Shown piece by piece: positions 17,514 through 28,140 of a stretch of DNA of 53,896 nucleotides. Both the position numbers and the translations under genes were made by a program. Origin of the DNA: an uncultured Bacteroidales bacterium (lineage in GTDB: Bacteria; Bacteroidota; Bacteroidia; Bacteroidales; UBA4417); the NCBI GenBank assembly GCA_903879715.1, contig CAIRMR010000044.1, forward strand, positions 1-53,896. The letters are read 5' to 3'. The notes under the pieces were generated by a model that was not told where the DNA came from, did not search any database, and was given only the letters and a program-made list of their open reading frames with translations. Positions within the stretch are counted from its first letter, which is position 1. The number at the start of each line of letters is the position of its first letter.

Positions 17514-19157
17514 ATGCGGAATCCAAACAGAAATTACACTTCCTTACTTCTCATTTTCCTGATAACTTCATGTAAGTCAGGACGATTTGAAAATGATGGA
17601 AGAACGGTATTTCGATATAATGAATCAGCAGGTATAACATCACTCGATCCTGCTTTTGCCCGTGACCAGGCTAATATCTGGGCAGCAAACCAATTATTTA
17701 ACGGGCTTGTTCAGCTTGATGATAACCTGAAAGTGAAACCCTGTATTGCGAAAAGCTGGGAAATATCTCCGGATGGGTTGAGCTATACTTTTCATCTGCG
17801 AAACGATGTGTTTTTTATAGCTGATGAAGCATTCACTGGAAATAAAGAAAGAAATGTAGTTGCGAATGATTTTGTGTACACCTTAAACCGGTTACTGGAT
17901 GATAAACTTGCCTCGCCTGGCGCATGGGTGCTCAAACAGGTAAAAAAAGTAAACAATTCTAATTCATTTATTGCACCCAACGACAGCACACTGATTATTA
18001 CTTTAAAAGCACCATTCCCGCCTTTCCTCGGTTTGTTAAGCATGAAATATTGTTCGGTTGTTCCGCATGAGGCAGTGGATAAATACGGAGCTGAATTCAG
18101 GCGTCATCCTGTGGGTACAGGCCCGTTCAAATTTGGCATGTGGAAAGAAGGTGTAAAACTGGTTATGCTCCGGAATGATAATTACTTTGAATCTGGTGCT
18201 GAAGGTCCCCTGCCCTACCTGGATGCAATAGCTGTTACGTTTATCGTCGATAAGCAATCTGCATTTCTCGAATTCATCAAAGGCAATCTTGATTTTGTAT
18301 CTGGAATTGATGTCAGTTATAAAGATGAACTATTAACAAAAAAGGGAGAATTGCGCTCAAAATATTCTTCCAAAATTAATTTAACAAAACAGCCGTATCT
18401 GAATACTGAGTACCTGGGAATATTGATCGACACCAATTACACAGCCGCTGCTGAAAGTCCGCTCAGGTTAAAATTGGTGAGGCAAGCCATTAATTATGGT
18501 TTCGACAGGGTAAAAATGATGCGTTATCTCAGGAATAATATAGGAATTGCCGGCACAGCAGGATTTGTACCTGCAGGCATTCCCTGGTTTGACCAGGAAA
18601 AGGTTGATGGATATCAGTATGATCCTGCAAAAGCCATGCACTTGTTGGGGAAAGCTGGTTTTCCGGGCGGGAAGGGACTCCCTCCTATCACGCTGACAAC
18701 CAATGCATCTTACCTTGATCTATGCAAATTTATCCAGAGCCAGCTGGGTGAAATCGGGATTAATTTAAAAATTGATGTAACTCCTCCCGCAACTTTACGG
18801 GAGATGATCGCACAATCGAAAGTGAGTTTCTTCAGAGGTTCGTGGATAGCTGATTATCCTGATGCTGAGAATTATCTTTCATTGTTTTATTCACCAAACT
18901 TTTGCCCGGCCGGACCCAATTATACGCATTTTTCATCGTCTGATTTTGATAAAATTTACCAGGAAAGCATGCACATATCCAATGATTCATTACGAGGATT
19001 AAAATACATGCAAATGGACAAAATACTGGTTGAAGAAGCTCCTACCGTAGTATTATACTATGATGAGGTGCTGAGATTCAGCCAGAAAAATATTTCAGGC
19101 TTGGGCTCCAATCCATTGAATATGTTGAATTTAAAACACGTAAAGAAAACAAAATGA
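17514..19157 (+). CDS. Peptide ABC transporter substrate-binding lipoprotein
   Basis: This 547-residue protein is of the SBP_bac_5 (DppA/OppA) family, which captures peptides or similar solutes outside the inner membrane for an ABC importer. The N-terminus LLLIFLITSC is a lipoprotein signal with the lipidated cysteine at C20. Family features include SLDPAFARDQANIWAANQL, the LKVKPCIAKSWEISPDGLSY region and RHPVGTGPFKF. It overlaps the downstream flavin reductase-like gene by 4 bases (ATGA), which suggests translational coupling. No permease or ATPase gene is adjacent; a DppB-type permease is encoded at 48371-49450. The ligand cannot be read from the sequence. Confidence 0.93.
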   Translation: MRNPNRNYTSLLLIFLITSCKSGRFENDGRTVFRYNESAGITSLDPAFARDQANIWAANQLFNGLVQLDDNLKVKPCIAKSWEISPDGLSYTFHLRNDVFFIADEAFTGNKERNVVANDFVYTLNRLLDDKLASPGAWVLKQVKKVNNSNSFIAPNDSTLIITLKAPFPPFLGLLSMKYCSVVPHEAVDKYGAEFRRHPVGTGPFKFGMWKEGVKLVMLRNDNYFESGAEGPLPYLDAIAVTFIVDKQSAFLEFIKGNLDFVSGIDVSYKDELLTKKGELRSKYSSKINLTKQPYLNTEYLGILIDTNYTAAAESPLRLKLVRQAINYGFDRVKMMRYLRNNIGIAGTAGFVPAGIPWFDQEKVDGYQYDPAKAMHLLGKAGFPGGKGLPPITLTTNASYLDLCKFIQSQLGEIGINLKIDVTPPATLREMIAQSKVSFFRGSWIADYPDAENYLSLFYSPNFCPAGPNYTHFSSSDFDKIYQESMHISNDSLRGLKYMQMDKILVEEAPTVVLYYDEVLRFSQKNISGLGSNPLNMLNLKHVKKTK

Positions 19158-19672
19158 CATATAAAGACTTACAAAAAATTGAGCCAAAAGATATCAACCA
19201 AAATCCTTTTACACTTATTGATGATGATTGGTTTTTGCTTTCCGCCGGCAATCCGCACGCATTTAACACCATGACAGCCAGTTGGGGAGGAATGGGCATT
19301 TTGTGGAATAGACCGGTAGTATTTTGTTTTGTAAGGCCGCAGCGGTACACATATAAATTTATGGAGTCTAATGAATTCTTTACCATGAGTTTTTTTGACG
19401 AAAGCCATCGTGATGCATTGAACTATTGTGGAAAGGTTTCGGGCAGGCAAAATGACAAAATGAAAGCTACAGGTCTGATTCCATTTGAATCTCCGGCAGG
19501 TTCTATATTTTATGAGCAGTCAAAACTTATGTTGGAGTGCCGGAAGCTTTACTTTTCGGATATTATTCCTGAGCACTTTAAGGTTAATGCCATTAATAAA
19601 AATTATCCGAAAAAAGACTATCACCGTATGTATATAGGTGAAATCACTTCTAGCTACACTAATTTCAAATAA
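19154..19672 (+). CDS. Flavin reductase-like FMN-binding protein
   Basis: This 172-residue protein has the split-barrel fold of the flavin reductase-like family. The typical core is visible: NTMTASWGGMGILWNRPVVF, then RPQRYTYKFMESNEFFTMSFF and the later FFDESHRDALNYCGKVSGR. Proteins of this kind bind FMN and may reduce flavins or act in redox steps; in Bacteroidota they are common small singletons of unknown substrate. The start codon overlaps the stop codon of the upstream lipoprotein gene, so the two genes are probably expressed together. I see no link between their functions beyond this coupling. The length is normal. Confidence 0.88.
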   Translation: MTYKDLQKIEPKDINQNPFTLIDDDWFLLSAGNPHAFNTMTASWGGMGILWNRPVVFCFVRPQRYTYKFMESNEFFTMSFFDESHRDALNYCGKVSGRQNDKMKATGLIPFESPAGSIFYEQSKLMLECRKLYFSDIIPEHFKVNAINKNYPKKDYHRMYIGEITSSYTNFK

Positions 19673-19831
19673 ATACATCTATACCAGGTTGATATTCCCG
19701 TAATAAAAGGCTCTTTGAACTTCGTCTTTTTTTTATAGAAAACTATAGGTGATGAAAATAAATTAAGTATTTTAGCAGGTTGCAAAACATAACTTGTATT
19801 TACCCGTTTTTTAGTAAACAATTGAATATCA

Positions 19832-20377
19832 TTGAAAGCAATCCAAAATATACGCGAAAAATTTGCTAAGTCGTTTCTGCTTAAGCAAATGAATGAAATG
19901 AAAAGAAGCCTGAAACCGACAAACATGGAAAATGCACGGACAGTAGCTATATTGTATTATCTTCCTGACGAAGCTACCTATAAAACAGCAGAATTAATCC
20001 TGGGCCGGTTTTTGGAGCTAAATTTAAAAGTAAGGGTTGTAGCTTATACAAATCAGAAATTTAATCCTCATTATTTCATTCCCAAAATTTCTCAGGATAT
20101 ACTTACTGCCAAAGATGTAAACTGGAGGTTTCAGCCGCAGAAAGCTTTTGTAAAGGAATTCATTGAAACTGAATACGATATACTGATTGATCTGAGTCTG
20201 GAGGACCATCTTCCCTTACTTTATTGCGCAGGTTTATCGAAAGCCGGGTTAAAAGTAGGCCGGTTTCAGGAAGACCACCAGTTGTTTTACGACCTGATGA
20301 TTCATGCCGGACCGGATGAAACTATTGATTCATTTGCTTCACAGGTAATTCATTATTTAAGCAGAATAAATAACTAG
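19832..20377 (+). CDS. DUF6913 family protein upstream of dapA
   Basis: This protein of up to 181 residues is encoded immediately upstream of dapA (4 bases apart), as is common for the DUF6913 family in Bacteroidota. The open frame begins with TTG at 19832; the first ATG is at 19889, which would remove 19 residues. The family usually keeps an N-terminal basic helix followed by an ARTVAILYYLPDE strand, so the TTG start is plausible. Other visible segments are TEYDILIDLSLEDHLPLLY and GLKVGRF. It has no signal peptide or membrane segment, so it is presumably cytoplasmic. The alternating strands and helices resemble a Rossmann-like or glycosyltransferase-like half domain, but the function is unknown. 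Confidence 0.8.
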   Translation: MKAIQNIREKFAKSFLLKQMNEMKRSLKPTNMENARTVAILYYLPDEATYKTAELILGRFLELNLKVRVVAYTNQKFNPHYFIPKISQDILTAKDVNWRFQPQKAFVKEFIETEYDILIDLSLEDHLPLLYCAGLSKAGLKVGRFQEDHQLFYDLMIHAGPDETIDSFASQVIHYLSRINN

Positions 20378-20381
20378 ACAA

Positions 20382-21281
20382 ATGAATACAAAATTCAGGG
20401 GAACCGGAGTTGCCATAGTTACTCCTTTTCATAAACAAGGAACCATTGACTTCACCGCACTTGAGAGATTAATTGAGCATCTGATAGCAGGAGGAGTAAA
20501 TTACCTTGTAGTGCAAGGAACAACAGCTGAAACAGCCACTCTTACGCGTGAAGAAAAGAACGCTCTTGCAGAATTCGTTGTAGAAATCAATAATAAAAGA
20601 GTTCCGCTTGTAATTGGAATTGGCAGTAACAACACCCAGGATGTTATAAATAGCATACGGTCAAATTCTCTTGATGGATATGATGCAATTCTATCGGTTA
20701 CGCCTTATTACAACAAACCACAACAAAGAGGCCTGTATCTGCATTATAAAAGCATTGCTACAGTATGCCCGCTGCCGATCATTATGTATAATGTTCCCGG
20801 GAGGACTTCGGTGAATATGAAACCCGAAACTACATTACAGCTAGCCGAGGATTTTGATAATATTATCGGAATTAAAGAAGCATCCGGAAATATTGAACAA
20901 GTGATGGATATTATCAGGAACAAGCCAAAAGACTTCCTGGTCATATCAGGTGATGATTTACTCACTTTGCCTTTGCTTGGCATGGGTTCGGATGGAGTAA
21001 TTTCAGTGGTTGCCAATGCTTATCCTAAACTTTTTTCAGAGATGGTTTCTTTGGGACTTAAAGGGGACATGAAAAAAGCCCGTGAGATTCATTATAAGCT
21101 TACTGATTTCATACGCTCCGTGTTTGCGGATGGAAATCCTTCAGGTATCAAAGCTGCCCTGGAAATCATGGAGATAATTTCCAACAATTTGCGTTTACCA
21201 TTAGTCAAGATCGAAAAAACACATTACAACCATTTGTCAGCACTTATGGATGAACTCGAGCCTGCAATTAAAGATATGTAA
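20382..21281 (+). CDS. dapA: 4-hydroxy-tetrahydrodipicolinate synthase
   Basis: DapA joins pyruvate and aspartate semialdehyde, the first committed step to lysine and the diaminopimelate of peptidoglycan. The 299-residue TIM barrel shows the pyruvate-binding TTAETATL loop, the catalytic lysine K165 in GIKEASGN, the proton-relay tyrosine Y136 in IMYNVPGRTS and the second-shell Y109-Y110 in TPYYNKP. It is directly downstream of DUF6913 and precedes an exported carboxypeptidase by 9 bases. Family members with other aldol substrates exist, but the motif set here fits true DapA. Confidence 0.96.
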   Translation: MNTKFRGTGVAIVTPFHKQGTIDFTALERLIEHLIAGGVNYLVVQGTTAETATLTREEKNALAEFVVEINNKRVPLVIGIGSNNTQDVINSIRSNSLDGYDAILSVTPYYNKPQQRGLYLHYKSIATVCPLPIIMYNVPGRTSVNMKPETTLQLAEDFDNIIGIKEASGNIEQVMDIIRNKPKDFLVISGDDLLTLPLLGMGSDGVISVVANAYPKLFSEMVSLGLKGDMKKAREIHYKLTDFIRSVFADGNPSGIKAALEIMEIISNNLRLPLVKIEKTHYNHLSALMDELEPAIKDM

Positions 21282-21289
21282 CAACAAGC

Positions 21290-22993
21290 ATGTTCATGAA
21301 AAAACTCTTTCTACTCCTTTTCTTCGTAATATCAGTATTCAGAATCGTATCAGCCCAATCCCAATTAAAACAAACTAATCAGGCTCTGCAGGATATTAAC
21401 CGCCGCGGAGAAGTCTATTTTTGTTTTCTATTAAGTGATCTTTCTCAAATTTCAATGATTACCAAAGAAATATCAATCAGCAATATTAAGGGTAATACTG
21501 TTTATGCGTATGCTAATAAAAAGGAATTTTCAGCGTTCTCAAACAGGAAAATAGATTTTACGGTTCTTCCGGCGCCATCTGAACTTTATCCTGTTCAAAT
21601 GAGTAGTGATCCGAAACAAGTTCTCACCTGGAATTACTACCCGACTTATCCTGCGTATGAAACGCTAATGATAAATTTCGCAGCAGATCATCCTGCAATA
21701 TGTAAACTGATTACAATTGCGACCTTAGCAAGCGGGCGTAAACTTCTTGCACTTAGAATTTCAGACAATGTGAACACCGAAGAAAATGAGCCGGAATTCC
21801 TTTATACATCAAGTATTCATGGGGATGAATTAACAGGAGCCATCCTTATGTTGCACCTTGCCGATTATCTTTTATCCGGATATGATATAGATTCCCGCAT
21901 TACCAATATGGTGGATAATTTTGATATTGTTATCTGCCCGCTCGCTAATCCTGACGGAACCTATAAAGGTGGTGATAATACTGTATATGGAGCCGTTCGT
22001 TATAATGCAAACTTTGTAGACCTGAACCGGAATTACCCTGACCCTCAGGCCGGACAACATCCCGATGGGAATGCCTGGCAACCAGAAACAGTTGCATTTA
22101 TGAACTTTGCGGAACAAAACACCTTTACTATGGGCGCAAATTTTCATGGCGGGGCTGAAGTTGTGAATTATCCCTGGGATACATGGTCAATACTTTCAGC
22201 TGATAATGCCTGGTGGATTTATGTGTCCCATGAATATGCCGACACAGTCCATCTTAACTCTCCGGCTGGCTATATGACTCTTTACCCAAGCGGCATTACT
22301 AATGGTTACGCATGGTATCGGGTAACCGGTGGGCGGCAGGATTATATGAATTTCTTCAAGCATTGCCGCGAAGTAACGATCGAGTTGTCAGATGTAAAAT
22401 TATTACCCGCAACCCAGCTGGTTGATCACTGGAATTACAATTACCGCTCACTGTTAAACTATATCGAAGAAGCCGGTTATGGCCTGCATGGCTTAGTGAC
22501 CGACTCTGTAACCGGAGATCCTTTACTTGCAAAAATCTATATTTCCGGTTTTGACAAGGACAGTTCACATGTTTACACTGATCCTCAGGTTGGCGATTAC
22601 CACCGTTTACTTAAAAGTGGAAGTTACAATGTTACTTATTTGGCTAGTGGGTATTTACCAAAAACTATTTCGGTTCAGGTTACTGACAAGCAAACAACTG
22701 TACTCAATGTTAAATTATTAAAAGGTGCCCTTTCAACCAATCCTATAGCAACGGTTCAACCAGATATAAAAATTTATCCAAATCCCGTAACTGGTGGAAG
22801 CGCCATAATTGAATCAGAAAACATGGTGCAAATGCTGATTGTCAAAGATATGTCTGGTAAAGTTATAAATTCGCCAACTCCATTGACAAAAAGCCATTTG
22901 ATTAAATGTGATTGGCCTTCAGGTATTTACATATTTGAATTAAAAATAATGAATAAATGGATAACTAAAAAAGTACAAGTAATAAAAGACTAG
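21290..22993 (+). CDS. T9SS-exported M14 zinc carboxypeptidase
   Basis: This 567-residue protein is an M14 family metallocarboxypeptidase aimed at the cell surface. After a signal peptide (KLFLLLFFVISVF, cleaved near SAQS), the catalytic domain carries the zinc ligands HGDE (in TSSIHGDELTG) and the third-ligand histidine in ANFHGGAEVVNYPW, the substrate motif VDLNRNYPDP, and the catalytic glutamate in EVTIELSDVK. Then comes a carboxypeptidase regulatory-like beta sandwich (GLHGLVTDSVTGDPLLAK) and a type A T9SS sorting domain beginning near KIYPNPVTGG. The enzyme should trim C-terminal residues from extracellular peptides. ATG 21290 and ATG 21296 are both possible starts. Confidence 0.93.
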   Translation: MFMKKLFLLLFFVISVFRIVSAQSQLKQTNQALQDINRRGEVYFCFLLSDLSQISMITKEISISNIKGNTVYAYANKKEFSAFSNRKIDFTVLPAPSELYPVQMSSDPKQVLTWNYYPTYPAYETLMINFAADHPAICKLITIATLASGRKLLALRISDNVNTEENEPEFLYTSSIHGDELTGAILMLHLADYLLSGYDIDSRITNMVDNFDIVICPLANPDGTYKGGDNTVYGAVRYNANFVDLNRNYPDPQAGQHPDGNAWQPETVAFMNFAEQNTFTMGANFHGGAEVVNYPWDTWSILSADNAWWIYVSHEYADTVHLNSPAGYMTLYPSGITNGYAWYRVTGGRQDYMNFFKHCREVTIELSDVKLLPATQLVDHWNYNYRSLLNYIEEAGYGLHGLVTDSVTGDPLLAKIYISGFDKDSSHVYTDPQVGDYHRLLKSGSYNVTYLASGYLPKTISVQVTDKQTTVLNVKLLKGALSTNPIATVQPDIKIYPNPVTGGSAIIESENMVQMLIVKDMSGKVINSPTPLTKSHLIKCDWPSGIYIFELKIMNKWITKKVQVIKD

Positions 22994-23007
22994 ATTAGCT
23001 GTGAATC

Positions 23008-23042
23008 AAAAATGCCCGGGAACAATATTTCCGGGCATTTTT
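23008..23042. terminator. Bidirectional terminator between convergent genes
   Basis: A 12-bp perfect stem (AAAAATGCCCGG at 23008-23019 with CCGGGCATTTTT at 23031-23042) has A-runs on one side and T-runs on the other. It can therefore stop transcription from both the carboxypeptidase gene and the convergent small T9SS-domain gene. Confidence 0.85.
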
Positions 23043-23083
23043 ATTCTTAGTCTCTAGAAAGCAGCCAGAAAAGTACATTCAAA

Positions 23084-23482
23084 CTATTTCACAATCAGTT
23101 TACGAGTAATTGTTTGACCTTCACAAACTAATTGAATAAAATAGACTCCAGGCTCGATTGATTTGCTCCTGACATCAATTGAAACAATATTATTCCCTGG
23201 TTCAACATCGAATTCCTGTTTAAAACCCGGTTTACCTATGTTATTGAAAAAAGAAACAACCGCCAGGCTTCTCTGACTACTTTTAAATGCAATTTTAAGT
23301 TCATCAACTACAGGATTGGGATAAACTGTAATGTTATCAATAAAACCATATGAAGAAGAAATATTTGAAGTAAGTTGAGAAGCAGTTTTAAGTTGCAGAT
23401 TATCAGTCCTGTTTTTTAAAGACTGAGCTGAAGCAGAAAATATGGATATTGTTATGACTAAGAGTAAAAGTATTTTTTTCAT
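23084..23482 (-). CDS. Small exported protein that is mostly a T9SS sorting domain
   Basis: This 132-residue protein has a clean signal peptide (MKKILLLLVITISIFSASAQ) and then only about 30 residues of linker before a complete type A T9SS C-terminal domain: the YPNPVVDEL motif, a beta-sandwich core, and the terminal PGVYFIQL and RKLIVK. There is no room for an enzyme or adhesin domain. It might be a decoy or helper for the secretion machinery, a surface-anchored small peptide, or a remnant of a once larger cargo; the sequence does not decide. The frame is intact, with a start and stop, and shares a bidirectional terminator with the carboxypeptidase gene. Confidence 0.85.
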   Translation of the reverse strand: MKKILLLLVITISIFSASAQSLKNRTDNLQLKTASQLTSNISSSYGFIDNITVYPNPVVDELKIAFKSSQRSLAVVSFFNNIGKPGFKQEFDVEPGNNIVSIDVRSKSIEPGVYFIQLVCEGQTITRKLIVK

Positions 23483-23635
23483 AGCATCGACTTTAATTAG
23501 ACATCCTCAAAAAATAAGCCAAATCGGATTATGAGCCTACTTTATTAATTAATATTAACAATTGCAAAAAGTAATAGTTTCCGGTTGATTATTTTTCAAA
23601 AAACTCCATTTATCTAGCTTTCCTGTTAAAATGCA

Positions 23636-25852
23636 TTATCTGAACATGAGGTAATCTGTAATAAGCTGAATATCTATTGGATCTACTCCATTGGCAATCA
23701 GATAACGTTTATCAAAATCGAGCGTTTCTGTAAACTGAATCAAATTGGTTCCTCCTGAGGCAATCGCAGCAATATAACGTTCCATGGCTTTGGGCTTATT
23801 ACCCATGCATAATTCTACATGACCGGCATTGATCAAATCGGTTACGGTAGGATCTTCGTCTAAGATAAGCTGGCAATAAGCAAGAGCCAGATCCGGTTTA
23901 TTTAATACAAAGCAGCACCAGGCAATAGGGCGAAGAACTTTCTTATTTTCGGGCGCAAGAATTTCTGCTTTAAAATAATGATCCAGGGCCATTTCGAACT
24001 GATGCAGATCAAGATAGCAGTTGCCGAGCATCGTTTGAAGGTAAGCATCATCAGGATCGAGGGCAGCTGCTTCGAGACTCCATTTTAGCGCCGATTCATT
24101 ATCTCCAAGTTTCCGGTAGCAGAAAATAATCTTTTTCAGGCTCCAAACCCGGTTGCTGTCGAACAATTCAGCCCTTTTATAGTATTCAAGAGCTAACTTA
24201 TAATTTCCCAACATTTGGTAACAATAGGCTAGTTTCTCATACACAGCCTGATCCGGTTCTGTTTTCTGAGCCAATACCAGGAACAATGCGGATGCTTCGG
24301 TATAATGCATTTTACTAAAAAGGAATTCGGCTGCATTACGCAGAATAGCAGTATTTTCTGCCAGGTTTTCAACCAGCCAGCTATCAGGTAGATTCCATTT
24401 CAAATTAAAAATATCCCTGAAATCAGCACGAAAAGGATACAGTTTGAAAAACCTGTATAAATCCTGGATATACTGTGTAAAGATGAAAGCATCTTTGCCG
24501 GGTTTGTTCAGCAATCCGTCCTCCTGCGATATTTCACGCATACTTTCCGCTTCCATGTTAAATAAGCTGATAATATTACGACCCTGCTCATCAGGCAGAT
24601 GATTTATGTTAAAACAAAAGGAATATTTGTCGGAATTGCACATATAAAATGAATCCTCAAGTCCGGCCAGAAAATCCCCTTTCCCCTGAATTTCATCACT
24701 TATTGAATTTACAGCAGTTTCATTTTCTTTATAAAACGGCCGGAACCAGTTGGATATCTCCCTGAAAAAATCAAAATTCTTCAGCATAGCAAACGTGCCC
24801 ATAAACAAATCGAGGCCTTCCATCTGCATTTCCGACATTTTTTCGATTTTATTCAACAAATCCGGGCTATCCTCGAAAATCTGTTCCCAGTCCGGATTTT
24901 TATCTTCAACAATTTCACTGTTGATGATATTATCGATATCTAATTTTTCGCGAATCTTTGATTCGAACTTTTTTACATCAGGTAATATTTCCTCACGGAA
25001 CTTTTTAGTGACATTTTCTGTCTCAAGCGCTTTTAATATCTGGATAAGAAAATTATTCAGATCAGCCGTAAAATGATCCTTATCTTTAAAATAATCAAAC
25101 TCTGATTTTATTGTGGGATAAAGTTCGAGCCTTTTATCATAAATAAATGCGGCAATAATTAGTCCAGCAAAAGCGCGCTGCCATACCTGAGACTGACGGT
25201 CATTATAAAATTCAGCAAGAACCTTAAATTTTTCTTTATCAAAACAGTTAATCAAACTCAATGTTATTGCGCTGACAGCCAGGCACTTTTCGAACCATGG
25301 CAAGCTTTCCGATTCCCTGATTGCTTTTATCAGCAGCAAATCGGTTTCGGTATATTTGTCAGAGAGCCACATGATCTGAAACAACTTAGGCGAAACTGAA
25401 GGAGAGGATTCATTTCCAGTATTTTCAGCTGATAACTCAGTATCATTAAGAAGTTTGGTATATTCAAGTTCAAAGGAATAATTGTCGATTCGGCGGGTAG
25501 CTTCTTCTTTGGCTATTTCCTTTTCTTTTTCGATCCGCGATTTCAGTTGGTAAATATGCATGCCGGTCTGGTCATATGCCTTTTGACGGACTTTATCCGC
25601 TAATTCAAGCAATGAAACTTTAAGTTTTCCGAAGATTGTATTTCGCTGAGGATCAGGAACACCTCTGAAATTGTATTCCAGAAGCATACGGTAAGTTTGG
25701 TTCAACTCTTCATATTGTAATGTGAAATCTGCAACATGCATTCCTTCCATTAAAAGCCCGAGTTGATTCAATGCTTCTTTTAACCGGTTAGCGTACACAA
25801 GGTTGCATAAAGCGGAAAAAGTATTATCTATTTCTGTTGATGGAATAGCCAT
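23636..25852 (-). CDS. Large TPR-containing cytoplasmic protein
   Basis: This 738-residue protein has no signal peptide. The N-terminal two thirds is helical and without motifs I can name, including a charged coiled segment near 105-130 (KSRIEKEKEIAKEEATRR). The C-terminal part (about 515-700) is a run of tetratricopeptide repeats, for example AYCYQMLGNYKLALEYYKRA and GNCYLDLHQFEMALDHYFKA. TPRs bind partner proteins, so it is probably a scaffold. It is the last gene before the convergent small T9SS protein and follows ligA on the same strand after 186 bases. I do not recognise a specific role. Confidence 0.85.
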   Translation of the reverse strand: MAIPSTEIDNTFSALCNLVYANRLKEALNQLGLLMEGMHVADFTLQYEELNQTYRMLLEYNFRGVPDPQRNTIFGKLKVSLLELADKVRQKAYDQTGMHIYQLKSRIEKEKEIAKEEATRRIDNYSFELEYTKLLNDTELSAENTGNESSPSVSPKLFQIMWLSDKYTETDLLLIKAIRESESLPWFEKCLAVSAITLSLINCFDKEKFKVLAEFYNDRQSQVWQRAFAGLIIAAFIYDKRLELYPTIKSEFDYFKDKDHFTADLNNFLIQILKALETENVTKKFREEILPDVKKFESKIREKLDIDNIINSEIVEDKNPDWEQIFEDSPDLLNKIEKMSEMQMEGLDLFMGTFAMLKNFDFFREISNWFRPFYKENETAVNSISDEIQGKGDFLAGLEDSFYMCNSDKYSFCFNINHLPDEQGRNIISLFNMEAESMREISQEDGLLNKPGKDAFIFTQYIQDLYRFFKLYPFRADFRDIFNLKWNLPDSWLVENLAENTAILRNAAEFLFSKMHYTEASALFLVLAQKTEPDQAVYEKLAYCYQMLGNYKLALEYYKRAELFDSNRVWSLKKIIFCYRKLGDNESALKWSLEAAALDPDDAYLQTMLGNCYLDLHQFEMALDHYFKAEILAPENKKVLRPIAWCCFVLNKPDLALAYCQLILDEDPTVTDLINAGHVELCMGNKPKAMERYIAAIASGGTNLIQFTETLDFDKRYLIANGVDPIDIQLITDYLMFR

Positions 25853-26038
25853 ATGGGTCAGGTTTAGATTGTTTTATTTTATGGTACAATCAGATGGAGC
25901 GAAGGGCGAGAGGGTGAGAGGCGATCCAGCCTATCAAATTTAAAAAGTGATGGTCGGAAATATCCTATAGAATGTGGCCGATATATTTTTTCTTCTTGTA
26001 CCGAATATTTGGCAACAAAAAGCAATCCATTTGTAATA

Positions 26039-28090
<2,052 letters not shown>

Positions 28091-28140
28091 CTACTTATAA
28101 TCTGAATATCTGTTACCCTGATCCTGAAACAGAGTAGCTG

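Noticed and set aside
25935-25942. A -7 element (TAAATTTG on the minus strand) for the TPR gene
   Set aside because: It matches the consensus but has no -33 box nearby, and is not backed by another feature, so I left it out of the annotation.
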